A stretch of 64,000 bases of DNA from an uncultured Clostridia bacterium (GTDB lineage: Bacteria > Bacillota > Clostridia > Oscillospirales > Ruminococcaceae). The stretch spans positions 1 to 64,000 of the forward strand of contig CAMDZD010000003.1 in NCBI GenBank assembly GCA_945910815.1, given 5' to 3'. The notes under the pieces are model-generated. The model made no database searches and was not told where the DNA came from. It saw nothing but the letters and a program-made list of their open reading frames with translations. This document shows, piece after piece, positions 49,386 through 59,430 of the stretch (position 1 is its first letter; each line of letters opens with the position of its first letter). The position numbers were made by a program, and so were the translations under genes.

Positions 49386-50816
49386 ATGAATAAATATAAA
49401 AGTCTGGCAATGAATACGATTATATTTGCGGTAGGAAGTTTTGGTTCAAAGATACTTGTATTGTTTTTAACAAGACTTTATACAAGCAATATAAGTCCGG
49501 CAGACAGCAGTACAAAGGAACTTCTTGAAATAACGCTTAATTTTCTTCTGCCGATATTTACGCTTTCGATATCAAGTGCAACAATGCGTTACGGACTTGA
49601 CAAGGAATACAATAAAAAACAGGTATATACAGGTTCATTTATAGTATGTACAGCAGGACTTGTATCGCTTTTTATAATATCACCGCTGTTTAAGCTTATA
49701 TCGTTTTTAAGCTATATGGACGGTTATCTGTTTTTACTGCTTTTATATGTATGTGCATCAGCATTCAGGGATTTGAATTCGCAGTTTATAAGGGCAAAGC
49801 AGTTGCTTAAGCTCTATTCTTTTGACGGAATACTTACAACTCTTACACTGTTTTTATTTAATATAATATTTATATCGCATTTTCATATGGGAGTAAAGGG
49901 ATTTATGCTTGCAAGCATATTGTCTGATTCCTTTTCAGCACTGTTTTTGTTTTTTGCGGGAAAAGTTTATAAGTATCTTAGTATAAAGAGTTTTGACGCT
50001 GAACTTACAAAAGTGATGTTGAAATTTGCACTTCCCGTAATACCGACAACAATAATGTGGACGATAACAGGCTTTTCAGACCGTTTGTTTATAAGATATA
50101 TGCACAGTGATACAGCTGTACTCGGTGAGGCATCAGCTGGAATATACGGCTATGCCTCGAAAGTGCCTAATTTAATCTTAATGGTATCGACAATATTCTA
50201 TCAGGCGTGGAATATGTCAGCTATAACGGAAAACAATTCGGAAGATAAAAGCGATTTTTACAGGACAGTATATAATGCATATCAGGCAATGCTTTACATT
50301 GCGACAGCGTATCTGATAGCATTTGTAAAGCCGATAACAGCAATATTTGTTGATTCGGGAAATTATTCCGAATACGGAGACGTCTATTTATATACGCCTG
50401 TACTTGCAGTATCAGTATTATTAATATCGCTTAATCAGTTTTTAAGCAGTATATATACAGCAACTTGTCACACTCAAAATTCAGCGTGGACAAGTCTTTC
50501 AGCATGTGCGTCAAATATCATACTGAATATAATTTTAATTCCTAAAATGGGAATACAGGGTGCAGCGATAGCAACGCTTGCAAGCTATCTTGTATGCTAT
50601 ATTCTTAGAATATTCGATACAAGACGTATTATATATTTCAAGGTCTGTCACGCTGATTTTATACTGAATATGTTTGTCCTTATGGTAATGAGCTATGCGA
50701 TAATTGCACAGCCGAAATTAAAGATGTTTTATCTTGTAAGCGGACTGATATTTGCGACTTCATACAATTTTCAGCCGATTATGATGACGGTGAAAAAGCT
50801 TCTGAAACGTCATTGA
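49386..50816 (+). CDS. Oligosaccharide flippase family protein (MOP superfamily)
   Basis: Multi-pass membrane protein: NTIIFAVGSFGSKILVLFLTRLYT, LLISLNQFLSSIYTATCHTQNSAWTSLSACASNIILNIILIPKMGIQGAAIAT. Confidence 0.88.
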   Translation: MNKYKSLAMNTIIFAVGSFGSKILVLFLTRLYTSNISPADSSTKELLEITLNFLLPIFTLSISSATMRYGLDKEYNKKQVYTGSFIVCTAGLVSLFIISPLFKLISFLSYMDGYLFLLLLYVCASAFRDLNSQFIRAKQLLKLYSFDGILTTLTLFLFNIIFISHFHMGVKGFMLASILSDSFSALFLFFAGKVYKYLSIKSFDAELTKVMLKFALPVIPTTIMWTITGFSDRLFIRYMHSDTAVLGEASAGIYGYASKVPNLILMVSTIFYQAWNMSAITENNSEDKSDFYRTVYNAYQAMLYIATAYLIAFVKPITAIFVDSGNYSEYGDVYLYTPVLAVSVLLISLNQFLSSIYTATCHTQNSAWTSLSACASNIILNIILIPKMGIQGAAIATLASYLVCYILRIFDTRRIIYFKVCHADFILNMFVLMVMSYAIIAQPKLKMFYLVSGLIFATSYNFQPIMMTVKKLLKRH

Positions 50817-50830
50817 TATACAGACAGAAC

Positions 50831-50855
50831 GGGCGGAATTAAAAAAATTCCGCCC
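50831..50855. terminator. Convergent terminator
   Basis: GGGCGGAATTAAAAAAATTCCGCCC. Confidence 0.65.
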
Positions 50856-50864
50856 GGATTATTT

Positions 50865-51452
50865 TCATATCATATCAAGTCTTTTAAGGATTTCCGGATT
50901 GTTTACAGGATATATTTTTTCTGTGGGAATGTTTTTTGCGTTAAGTCTGCCGGATTTTCGCTGTTCGTTCCATTTTCTAACCGAGGGAGTCAAATCAGTT
51001 ATGCGGTATATTCCGGAATTTATAAAATCTTTCAGAATATCTGATTTAATGCCAATCTGAATTGCAAAGCGGTTTACAGCATTTCCGTTGATATTGCGGT
51101 CATTATCCCACTGACAGTAAACAGTGGTTTCACTGAAAGCCTTTTCCCATTGATTTGAGTCATATATTGATGAGTCGGGGGAAGTAAGCACAGCATTTTC
51201 AAGCAGACCGTCAAATGCTTCACGGTATATATCAAGAGCAAGTATATATTCCTGATTTTTCTTTGTACCCCAGTTTGAACGGTACATCAGCCACAGAAAT
51301 GACGGTTTTATCCATGTCATACGGTTCAGACTGAAATTATTTCCGAAAGTTTGCAGAGATACAGCCTGTTCAGCAATCTGTCTGTTGTATGCCTGATACA
51401 CTCTTATATGTTCCCTGTTGTACTGTGCAAAAATTTCCTTTTTGTATTTCAT
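50865..51452 (-). CDS. DUF4291-family protein
   Basis: IFAQYNREHIRVYQAYNRQIAEQAV, MTWIKPSFLWLMYRSNWGTKKNQEYILALDI. Confidence 0.85.
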   Translation of the reverse strand: MKYKKEIFAQYNREHIRVYQAYNRQIAEQAVSLQTFGNNFSLNRMTWIKPSFLWLMYRSNWGTKKNQEYILALDIYREAFDGLLENAVLTSPDSSIYDSNQWEKAFSETTVYCQWDNDRNINGNAVNRFAIQIGIKSDILKDFINSGIYRITDLTPSVRKWNEQRKSGRLNAKNIPTEKIYPVNNPEILKRLDMI

Positions 51453-51466
51453 TTTATACCTTTCTG

Positions 51467-52591
51467 TTATTCAATATAAACTCTCGGAACTCTCTTTGAA
51501 ATACCACATACAACTTCATATCCGATAGTATTATATAAAGAGGCAAGCTCATCAGCAGTAATAGTTTCGTTTCCGTCAGTACCGATAAGAGTAACAATAT
51601 CGCCCTCCTTAGCATTATTGTCAGTAACATCAATCATAAGCTGGTCCATACAGATACGACCGGTTATACGGCATCTTTTACCGTTAAGAAGAACATCAGC
51701 CTTTGAAGAAAGAAGTCTTGAATAACCATCAGCATAGCCTATTGTAACAGTAGCGATTTTCATTTCACGGTCGGCAACGAAAGTTCTTCCGTAGCTTATG
51801 CAGTCGCCTTTTTTAACGGTTTTTACATGAGATACAACAGCTTTCAGAGACATAACAGGCTTGAATCCATCGGGAATAGGGAGAGGATAATTAGGACAGA
51901 GTCCATACATAATAATTCCCGCACGGGCAAGAGTACTTTTCGGATTGGCTCTGTAACATACGGAGGCACTGTTCATAAAATGAACGTGTTTAAGATTAAT
52001 ATTCTGAGACTTGAGAATATCATATGTATCAAGAATAAATTTTTCCTGATTGTCAGTATATTTTATATTATCGGGTTCATCGGAATCAGCAACGGCAAAA
52101 TGAGTATAAATACCTTCAACGCTGAGACCGTCTATACTGATTATATTTTTTATTTCCTCGGCACATTCTTCGGGAGTATCATATTTCAGACCTATTCTGC
52201 CCATACCGGTATCAATTTTGATGTGACATCTTACATTCTTGTGATTTTTAACAAGCTCAAGAGCGTATTCCTTTGAGAGTACACCCTGAATTATATTATT
52301 TTCCGCAAGATATTCAGCATATTCGGGAGGAGTGTAGCCTAAAATAAGAATTTCGCTTTCGGGACAGAAACCTCTTACCTGCAAAGCCTCATCGAGATTT
52401 GAAACGGCAAAATATCTGATACCCGATTTTTCAAGAAAGTGACAGATTTCGCCCTCGCCGTGACCATAGGCATCAGCTTTTACAACAGCCATAACATCTG
52501 AATTTCCTGCTAATTTTTTTATAAGTGCAATATTTGATTCAAGATTAGGGAGTGAAATTTCAGCCCATGCACGCTTTAAATATTGTTTCAT
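51467..52591 (-). CDS. alr: Alanine racemase
   Basis: MAVVKADAYGHGEGEI (PLP lysine), HIKIDTGMGRIGL, ISYGRTFVADREMKIATVTIGYADGYSR, RICMDQLMIDV. Confidence 0.95.
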   Translation of the reverse strand: MKQYLKRAWAEISLPNLESNIALIKKLAGNSDVMAVVKADAYGHGEGEICHFLEKSGIRYFAVSNLDEALQVRGFCPESEILILGYTPPEYAEYLAENNIIQGVLSKEYALELVKNHKNVRCHIKIDTGMGRIGLKYDTPEECAEEIKNIISIDGLSVEGIYTHFAVADSDEPDNIKYTDNQEKFILDTYDILKSQNINLKHVHFMNSASVCYRANPKSTLARAGIIMYGLCPNYPLPIPDGFKPVMSLKAVVSHVKTVKKGDCISYGRTFVADREMKIATVTIGYADGYSRLLSSKADVLLNGKRCRITGRICMDQLMIDVTDNNAKEGDIVTLIGTDGNETITADELASLYNTIGYEVVCGISKRVPRVYIE

Positions 52592-52654
52592 GGATAAAAA
52601 TACCTTTCTTTCATAAAAAATAAGTTAAAATTTAATGACAGTTTTTTAATACGC

Positions 52655-52683
52655 TTGAAATATACAAGATAATATGATATAAT
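52655..52683 (+). promoter_or_regulatory. Promoter (TTGAAA-17-TATAAT)
   Basis: Read directly. Confidence 0.6.
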
Positions 52684-52720
52684 CTTATATAATGTGTATT
52701 TAAAGGAAGTGAATTTTAAT

Positions 52721-53401
52721 TTGCCTTTTTATTCTCTGACTTCAGGAGTAATTCTTGAAAGTCCCGAAAGCATAGGAAATGACAGAAAAAAAACTATCTG
52801 TATTTCCGGACACCGTGAAAAGAGTATAATTCCATATCAGAATAACTATGCATATTATGATATTACAGTCCAGACAGTAAAGTGCCTGCTTGAAAGATAC
52901 CTCGATTTGGCATATTTAAGCGGATATGATACATTTATAAGCGGTCTTGCGGTCGGAGCGGATTTGTGGGGTGCGGAGCATATAATAAACCGTCGCAGGC
53001 AGGGAATGGATATGACCTTTATAGGCGTTATGCCCTATCTTCACCATGCTGACAGTTTTCCGAAAAGATACATTGATTTGCTTTATAAAGTTGAAAAGGA
53101 AGCGGATAAACTTATACTTATGTCACCGAATCCGGATATAACATACCGTTCATGTCCCTCCAATGAAAACGAATCCCGAACACTTTACCGTGACAGAAAT
53201 TACTTTATGGTAGACCATTCATCTGCAATAATAGCATTTTTCAATGACAGGAGCTATTATTCCGGCACAGCACAGACAGTAAACTATGCTGTTAAAAAAA
53301 ATCTTAATATATGCAGATTCGGGACAGATACAGTATATTCCCTTATAGGCAGATATAAAAGTATGGACAAAATAAAAAACGCAATACAGAATATTGTCTG
53401 A
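52721..53401 (+). CDS. SLOG/DUF1273 family protein (TTG start likely)
   Basis: TICISGHREKSI, YDTFISGLAVGADLWGAEHI, RDRNYFMVDHSSAIIAFFNDRSYYSGTAQTVNYAVKKN. Confidence 0.82.
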   Translation: MPFYSLTSGVILESPESIGNDRKKTICISGHREKSIIPYQNNYAYYDITVQTVKCLLERYLDLAYLSGYDTFISGLAVGADLWGAEHIINRRRQGMDMTFIGVMPYLHHADSFPKRYIDLLYKVEKEADKLILMSPNPDITYRSCPSNENESRTLYRDRNYFMVDHSSAIIAFFNDRSYYSGTAQTVNYAVKKNLNICRFGTDTVYSLIGRYKSMDKIKNAIQNIV

Positions 53402-53495
53402 AACTTCCATATATATTGTATCATAAGTAAAAGCTTTTTGCAAGTCAAAAATAATACATAAAAAAACAGCTTTAACATAAAAAAAATATAATATT

Positions 53496-53569
53496 TGTTG
53501 AAACCGGAAAAACATTCAACAGAGTTTTCAACATAGTTTTCAACAGGCTGTGGAAAAAGATGTTGAAAA
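53496..53569. repeat. DnaA-box-like 9-mer array (five copies at exact 12-bp pitch, plus one outlier)
   Basis: CATTCAACA 53513, TTTTCAACA 53525, TTTTCAACA 53537, TGTGGAAAA 53549, TGTTGAAAA 53561; extra TGTTGAAAC 53496. Confidence 0.85.
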
Positions 53570-53611
53570 CTTTTCTCAAAAAAATTTTAAACGGAAAGGA
53601 AGATTTTTAAA

Positions 53612-54508
53612 ATGGCAAAAAGAAAAAAAGGAAGTATCGCAATACCGTTTCTTTTAACATTCTTTATAGCTATTATTGCGATAGGAGGAGTGGGGATTTT
53701 TTCCTTTAACTACATTCAGAAAAGCAAGGAAGTCGAATTAAGCGAACCTGTCGGAAAAACCGCAGGCGTTGCAGAATATGAGGACAGCCACACAATACTT
53801 TTTATTCTTGATACTCCCGAAAGCAAATGCAAGTCAACATTTATGCTCATAAGGTCTATTCCAAAGGAAAAGAGAATACTCTGTGTCGGCATACCGTCAA
53901 ATTCCATACAGGTTATTGACGGCGTTCAGTACAGCATAGCAGAATACTATGATGTCGGAGGAGGAAAATATGCATCTGACTTTATAGCACAGCAGTTCGG
54001 AATTGATACACCCAAATATGTAATATTTGACGAGGAGGCATTCTGCAAGCTGAGCGATATTATGGGCGGTGTTTCATATGCAGTAAGCGTTGACATTCAG
54101 GGATTTGACGATACAAAGAAAGAACAGTTCCTCAACGGAAAACAAATAGTGACACTTCTGACATATCCTCTTTTCAAGGACGGCGAAAAACAGAGAGCAT
54201 CAATAGTAGGTTCTCTTATGTCAGCAATGATAAATCAGTCGGACGGCGAAAGACTTGCAAACAGCCTTGACAGAAATTTCAATACACTTATTGATATGGT
54301 AAATACAAATATAACAGCCGTTGACTATAAGGAAAAGAAAGATGCAATACAGTTTATGCTGAATTACGGAACTACAATATCAAGGTTCAGAATTGTTACG
54401 GGAACTAATACAGGAAATTATTTCCTTATGGACGAAAGCTTTCCGCAGGAAATAAAGGAAGAATATTTCAAGGATTATCAGAGCGGAAAGGGCGAAAAAG
54501 ATGAATAA
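53612..54508 (+). CDS. LytR-CpsA-Psr (LCP)-like membrane-anchored protein
   Basis: N-terminal TM helix; HTILFILDTPESKCKSTFMLIRSIPKEKRILCVGIPSN, FCKLSDIMGGVSYAVS. Confidence 0.7.
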   Translation: MAKRKKGSIAIPFLLTFFIAIIAIGGVGIFSFNYIQKSKEVELSEPVGKTAGVAEYEDSHTILFILDTPESKCKSTFMLIRSIPKEKRILCVGIPSNSIQVIDGVQYSIAEYYDVGGGKYASDFIAQQFGIDTPKYVIFDEEAFCKLSDIMGGVSYAVSVDIQGFDDTKKEQFLNGKQIVTLLTYPLFKDGEKQRASIVGSLMSAMINQSDGERLANSLDRNFNTLIDMVNTNITAVDYKEKKDAIQFMLNYGTTISRFRIVTGTNTGNYFLMDESFPQEIKEEYFKDYQSGKGEKDE

Positions 54509-55265
54509 TATTTTTGATACACATGCACATTATGCAGACAGTGCATTTGACGTTGACCGTGATGAACTTCTGAAATCACTGCCCGAAAAGGGAATAAAAT
54601 ATGTAATGCTTGCATCAACTGATATAGAATCATCTTTACGCAATACTGAACTTTCAAATACCTATGACTATATATATACAGCCATAGGAATACACCCCGA
54701 AGATATTGCAGGTACTCCCGAAAATTATATAGAAATTCTTGATAAAATAATAAAGTCAAATCCGAAAGTAAAAGCAATAGGCGAAATCGGTCTTGACTAT
54801 CATTATGAGGGATATGACCGTGAAAAACAGATTCAGATATTCCGTGAACAGCTTGAATTTGCAAACAGTATCGGGTATCCTGTTATAGTTCACAGCCGTG
54901 ATGCAACAGAAGATACTATGAAACTTCTCAGGGAATACAAGCCCCGTGGAGTAATGCACTGTTTCAGCGGTTCAGCCGAAACTGCAAAGAAAATTATAAA
55001 TCTCGGAATGTATATCAGCTTTACAGGCGTTCTGACATATAAGAATGCAAGAAAAGCTGTGGAATCTCTTGCAGTTATCCCGAATGACAGATTTATGCTT
55101 GAAACTGACTGTCCCTATATGTCGCCTGTTCCGCTCAGAGGAAAAAGATGTGACAGCTCCATGATACCTTACACAGCAGAAAAAGCCGGTGAAATAAAGA
55201 GAATGACCACACAGGAAGTTCTTGACATCACATGCAGAAACGGAATAAAACTTTTTTCAATCTAA
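54501..55265 (+). CDS. tatD: TatD family hydrolase
   Basis: FDTHAHYADSAFD, AIGEIGLDYHYEG, PVIVHSRDA, MHCFSGSAETAKKIINLGMYISFTG, LETDCPYMSPVP. Confidence 0.95.
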   Translation: MNNIFDTHAHYADSAFDVDRDELLKSLPEKGIKYVMLASTDIESSLRNTELSNTYDYIYTAIGIHPEDIAGTPENYIEILDKIIKSNPKVKAIGEIGLDYHYEGYDREKQIQIFREQLEFANSIGYPVIVHSRDATEDTMKLLREYKPRGVMHCFSGSAETAKKIINLGMYISFTGVLTYKNARKAVESLAVIPNDRFMLETDCPYMSPVPLRGKRCDSSMIPYTAEKAGEIKRMTTQEVLDITCRNGIKLFSI

Positions 55266-55403
55266 TTGTTGAATTTCTACAAATCAGAAATATATTAATT
55301 GTGAAGTAGTTCCAAAGTTTTGATAAATTTTCTCTGATACTTGAAAAATATCTGATATAATGTTATTATATATTTATATAAAGTATCAGGAAGAAGTGAT
55401 TGT

Positions 55404-57347
55404 GTGGACAGCAAAATTTTGAATATAGCAGTTCTTACCGCCGGTATTGATGAAGAATATCAGCAGAATATTATAAAAGGAATAAATGAATATGCAGGCG
55501 AGAAAAATATAAATATCTTTTACTTTACAGCATACGGAGGAGTTCTCGCAAATTCAAATTATGATAAAGGCGAATATAATATATTTAATCTTGTAAATTA
55601 CAGCAGATTTGACGGCATAATATTTATGGATAATACCATAGGTGCATTAGATGTAAGAAAAAAAGTATCGGAACAGATAAAAAATGCAAATATTCCGGCA
55701 GTAGTTTTTGATTCGGAAAGCAATCCGGAATTTTATAATATAAAAGTAGATAACTTCAAGGCTATGGAAGATGTTATAAAGCATGTAATTAAGGAACATG
55801 GAGCAAAAAAAATAAATTATGTTTCCGGCCCTATGGAAAATCCCGAAAGCCGTCAGAGATATGAAGCATATAAAAGTGTTCTTTCAGAAAACGGAATAGA
55901 GTTTGAAAAGGAAAGAGTTTATTTCGGTGAATTCAGAAGTATTGACGGAATCCACGCAGCCAATGAAATACTTGATTCTGACCTTGAATTTCCTGATGCA
56001 ATAATATGTGCAAACGATGCAATGGCTCTTACAGTTATAATAACACTTGAAAAGCATGGATTAAAAATTCCCGATGATGTTATTGTAACAGGCTTTGACA
56101 ATATATCAGCAGCAAGATATTTCTGTCCTGAATTAACAACAGTAGACCGTCCGCTTAAACTTCTCGGACGAAAAGCATGTGAAATAATACAGTCCGTCTA
56201 CAACGGTGAAGATATACAGAAAAATCATACAGTATTTACAAATCCGGTGTTTTCAGAAAGCTGTGGCTGTGGTTCGCAGGATTTCTTTCAGGAGGAAATG
56301 AGAAACTTTAAAAAGGAAACTTACAATAAAATAGAAAACTGTAATTATCATATATCAATACTTAACCGAATGACTTCTGCACTTGCTGACAGTGAATCAC
56401 TTGAAAATCATTCGAAAATCATAAATACCTTTCTTTCGGAAATAAAATGCGATGATTTTTATGTCTGCCTCGGCGATAACTGGGAGGGCTGTTTCAGACA
56501 GCAGATAAACGAGAAATCAGATGCCTTTGATTCCGTTGAAGAATATCAGATTGAAGGATATGCAAAATATATGACAGTTCCTTTCTGCCGTGTAAAAGGC
56601 AGTTTTAACACTATGGAATCATTTCTGAGCGAGGATATGTATCCTTTTGAAATAAGCGGAGGCGGAAATATTATGTACTTTTTTCCTTTGCATTTCCGTG
56701 AAAGATGTTTCGGTTACAGTATAGTATTAAATACTGATATTCCTATAACAAGTATGCTTTTTCATACATGGATTATGAATATAAGCACTGCAATAGAAAA
56801 CGTCAGAAAGCTTAATCAACTTAATGATGCAATAAAAAAGCTTGACAAGCTCTATGTAATAGACCCGCTTTGCGAAATTTATAACCGCAACGGTTTTGTT
56901 CGTTCTGCAAGCAAGATATTCAAGGAATGTATTGTGAACCACAGAAAAGTTATGATTATGTTCATAGATATGGACGGACTCAAAATTATAAATGATGAAT
57001 ACAGCCATAAGGAGGGCGATTTTGCTCTTAAAACTCTTGCATCAATACTTAAATCATGCTGTACCAACGGTGAAATATGTGCAAGATTCGGCGGAGATGA
57101 ATTTCTTATCTTTTCGGAAAACTTTGACCATGATATGACTACTCTGCTTGCGGAAAAAATCAATATGAAAATGAAGGAAGTCAACAATTCAATCAACAAG
57201 CCTTACCGCATTGATGCAAGTATAGGCTGTTACGTTACGGAGGCAAGAGCCGAATTTCCTCTTTTCAGCATGATTACAAAGGCTGACCAGAAAATGTATG
57301 AGGAGAAAAAACGCAAGAAAACTTCACGCTATCTCAGAAGAACATAA
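55404..57347 (+). CDS. LacI-type ligand-binding domain fused to a GGDEF domain (no HTH); GTG start
   Basis: PBP-like N-terminus (GIDEEYQQNIIKGINEYA, DAIICANDAMALTVIITLEKHGLKIPDDVIVTGFDNI) and C-terminal ARFGGDEFLIF. Confidence 0.88.
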   Translation: MDSKILNIAVLTAGIDEEYQQNIIKGINEYAGEKNINIFYFTAYGGVLANSNYDKGEYNIFNLVNYSRFDGIIFMDNTIGALDVRKKVSEQIKNANIPAVVFDSESNPEFYNIKVDNFKAMEDVIKHVIKEHGAKKINYVSGPMENPESRQRYEAYKSVLSENGIEFEKERVYFGEFRSIDGIHAANEILDSDLEFPDAIICANDAMALTVIITLEKHGLKIPDDVIVTGFDNISAARYFCPELTTVDRPLKLLGRKACEIIQSVYNGEDIQKNHTVFTNPVFSESCGCGSQDFFQEEMRNFKKETYNKIENCNYHISILNRMTSALADSESLENHSKIINTFLSEIKCDDFYVCLGDNWEGCFRQQINEKSDAFDSVEEYQIEGYAKYMTVPFCRVKGSFNTMESFLSEDMYPFEISGGGNIMYFFPLHFRERCFGYSIVLNTDIPITSMLFHTWIMNISTAIENVRKLNQLNDAIKKLDKLYVIDPLCEIYNRNGFVRSASKIFKECIVNHRKVMIMFIDMDGLKIINDEYSHKEGDFALKTLASILKSCCTNGEICARFGGDEFLIFSENFDHDMTTLLAEKINMKMKEVNNSINKPYRIDASIGCYVTEARAEFPLFSMITKADQKMYEEKKRKKTSRYLRRT

Positions 57348-57352
57348 AAAAG

Positions 57353-57382
57353 GGCATACGGAAAAATATATCCGTATGCCTC
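57353..57382. terminator. Convergent terminator
   Basis: GGGCATACGGAAAAATATATCCGTATGCC. Confidence 0.65.
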
Positions 57383-57390
57383 TTTATTTG

Positions 57391-58035
57391 TTAATTTCGT
57401 GTTCTGTATAAGAGCCAGAGAAGTTCAATTACGCCTATTCCGAGGAATATAAACATTGATTTCATTCCGGGCTTTTTAATTTTAAATCTTGTTATAAATG
57501 CTATTGCTATCAGCGAAAGGACAATTTCATATACAATAGGAAATATATCCTTTCCAATATCATTTTTGAAGCTGTAAAGAAGCGGAAGTATAAGTGCAAC
57601 GCTTGTAACGGGAAGACCTTCATAAACCTTTCGGACTTCAGAAGTTTTTTTCTGACGGCTTTCCTCGGTAACATTAAAATACGCAAGCCTTATTACTGCA
57701 CACAGCGGAAAAAGTATAAGCACAGGAATATCAAGCCAGCTTTTCATTCCGACAGAATAGCCTATAAAAGCCGGAAGAATACCAAAGCATACCAAATCAC
57801 AGAGCGAATCAATCTGAATCCCGAATTGTTTTTCCTGTTCGGTTCTTTTTTTGCAGGTACGGGCAATTTTTCCGTCAAACATATCGCATAGTCCCGAAAT
57901 CATAAGACATATTATAGCATATTTCGGAGAGGGCGGAAGATTTCCGACTCCTGAGGCAAGAAAAATTCCTGTTACGGAAGAAAGCAATCCTATGTATGTT
58001 AAAATGACAGTATAATTATAAAATCCAATCATCAA
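57391..58035 (-). CDS. pssA: CDP-alcohol phosphatidyltransferase (likely phosphatidylserine synthase)
   Basis: DMFDGKIARTCKKRTEQEKQFGIQIDSLCDLVCFGILPA carries the CDP-OH-P motif. Confidence 0.88.
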   Translation of the reverse strand: MMIGFYNYTVILTYIGLLSSVTGIFLASGVGNLPPSPKYAIICLMISGLCDMFDGKIARTCKKRTEQEKQFGIQIDSLCDLVCFGILPAFIGYSVGMKSWLDIPVLILFPLCAVIRLAYFNVTEESRQKKTSEVRKVYEGLPVTSVALILPLLYSFKNDIGKDIFPIVYEIVLSLIAIAFITRFKIKKPGMKSMFIFLGIGVIELLWLLYRTRN

Positions 58036-58103
58036 AAAACCCCTTAAAAAATATTATTTACAACAGATTATATCATATAAATCTGAAAAATTCAATAGCC
58101 GTA

Positions 58104-59282
58104 TCATAATTTATTCTTTATTTTATAAATTTCAAGCAGATTTTTAATATTAATCTTTCCGGTATTTTCAGCATATTCAATCATTTCATCAATATATTTT
58201 CTGCCTATCAGCTTAAAGAAAAGAACTTTTTTAAGCGTATCGGAATTATTTTCGTCAGTCAGAATTTTTACGGCTTTTCTGATATTTTTCTGAATGTATC
58301 TGCAGAAAAAATCATTTTCAAAATTGCGGAGCATAAAAAGAGCAACGGGAATTTTGCAGTCAGAACGTTTTATAAGCGAAAAATTTTCCTCTGACAGGTC
58401 ACTTTCAAAAAATGCAAGCAATTTTTTAATATCAGAATATCTGATGTTTTTTTCAGTATGCAGTGAAAAGGTGAATTTTTTATCGAAAAGTGTCAGATTT
58501 CTTATTGATGAACAGTGCAGAAATGCACTTTCATCAACTTCAGCGGAAAAAGGCATTTTTACAGATTCAAGTGAAGTGCAGTTATCAAAGCAGTAATTTC
58601 TGATATTTCTGACGGATAAAGGTATATCAATGCTTTTTAAACTTTTGCAGTTTAAAAAAGTCATAGAATTAAGGCTTACAGCATTTCCGGAAAGCTTTAT
58701 ATTTTCAAGATTTTCACAGCCGGAAAATGCAAGATGTTCAATAGTATTTAAGGATTTTGGAAAATATATGTTTTCAAGAATGCTCCCCGAAAATGCTGAA
58801 CTTCCTATTCTGATAACCTTTTCCGGAACAGAGTAATATTTATCAGTCTTTGAAATTGTATATGAAAGCAGATTTGACATATTTCTGCTGAAAAGCACAT
58901 TGTCAATAATTATGTAATTAGGATTTTTTTCGGAAATATCAATTTTCTGAAGATTTTTACAGCCGTTAAAAATATTGTCACCGATATATTTCACAGATTC
59001 CGGAATATACATGTATTCAAGCGATTCACAGTATGAAAATGCATAATCCTCAATAATAACTACGGACAGCGGAATTTTTATATTAACAAGCTTTTTGCAG
59101 TATTCAAAAGCAAATCTGTCTATTTTTCTGACAGTATCGGGAACAGCAATGTTTTTTATATTATTTCCGTCCTGAAAGCAGAAACGTCCTATTTCCGTTA
59201 TTCCGTATGGAATTATTATATCCGTTCCGTTTTCATCGGCAATATATTTTTTTAAAATATTATTTTGAATTTCAAATCCCAT
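58104..59282 (-). CDS. BspA-type leucine-rich repeat protein (LRR_5)
   Basis: Repeats such as IDRFAFEYCKKLVNIKIPLSVVIIEDYAFSYCESLEYMYIPESVKYIGDNIFNGC; no obvious signal peptide. Confidence 0.85.
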   Translation of the reverse strand: MGFEIQNNILKKYIADENGTDIIIPYGITEIGRFCFQDGNNIKNIAVPDTVRKIDRFAFEYCKKLVNIKIPLSVVIIEDYAFSYCESLEYMYIPESVKYIGDNIFNGCKNLQKIDISEKNPNYIIIDNVLFSRNMSNLLSYTISKTDKYYSVPEKVIRIGSSAFSGSILENIYFPKSLNTIEHLAFSGCENLENIKLSGNAVSLNSMTFLNCKSLKSIDIPLSVRNIRNYCFDNCTSLESVKMPFSAEVDESAFLHCSSIRNLTLFDKKFTFSLHTEKNIRYSDIKKLLAFFESDLSEENFSLIKRSDCKIPVALFMLRNFENDFFCRYIQKNIRKAVKILTDENNSDTLKKVLFFKLIGRKYIDEMIEYAENTGKINIKNLLEIYKIKNKL

Positions 59283-59369
59283 TTAATTTTATGCTCCTGA
59301 AATTTATTGTTTTATACTTTTATTATAGCATTTTTTTAAGCAAAAGTAAAGAAAATCTGAAAAAATTAA

Positions 59370-59398
59370 TTGATTATTCTGAATGAATGTGATATAAT
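59370..59398 (+). promoter_or_regulatory. Promoter (TTGATT-17-TATAAT)
   Basis: Read directly. Confidence 0.6.
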
Positions 59399-59430
59399 GT
59401 AATTACAAATCTTATTAAGGAGCTTTTTTT

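Noticed and set aside
53496-53569. Interpretation of the 9-mer array as the chromosomal origin
   Set aside because: No dnaA/dnaN/recF neighbours and no consensus TTATCCACA box; retained only as a DnaA-like or unknown-regulator cluster.
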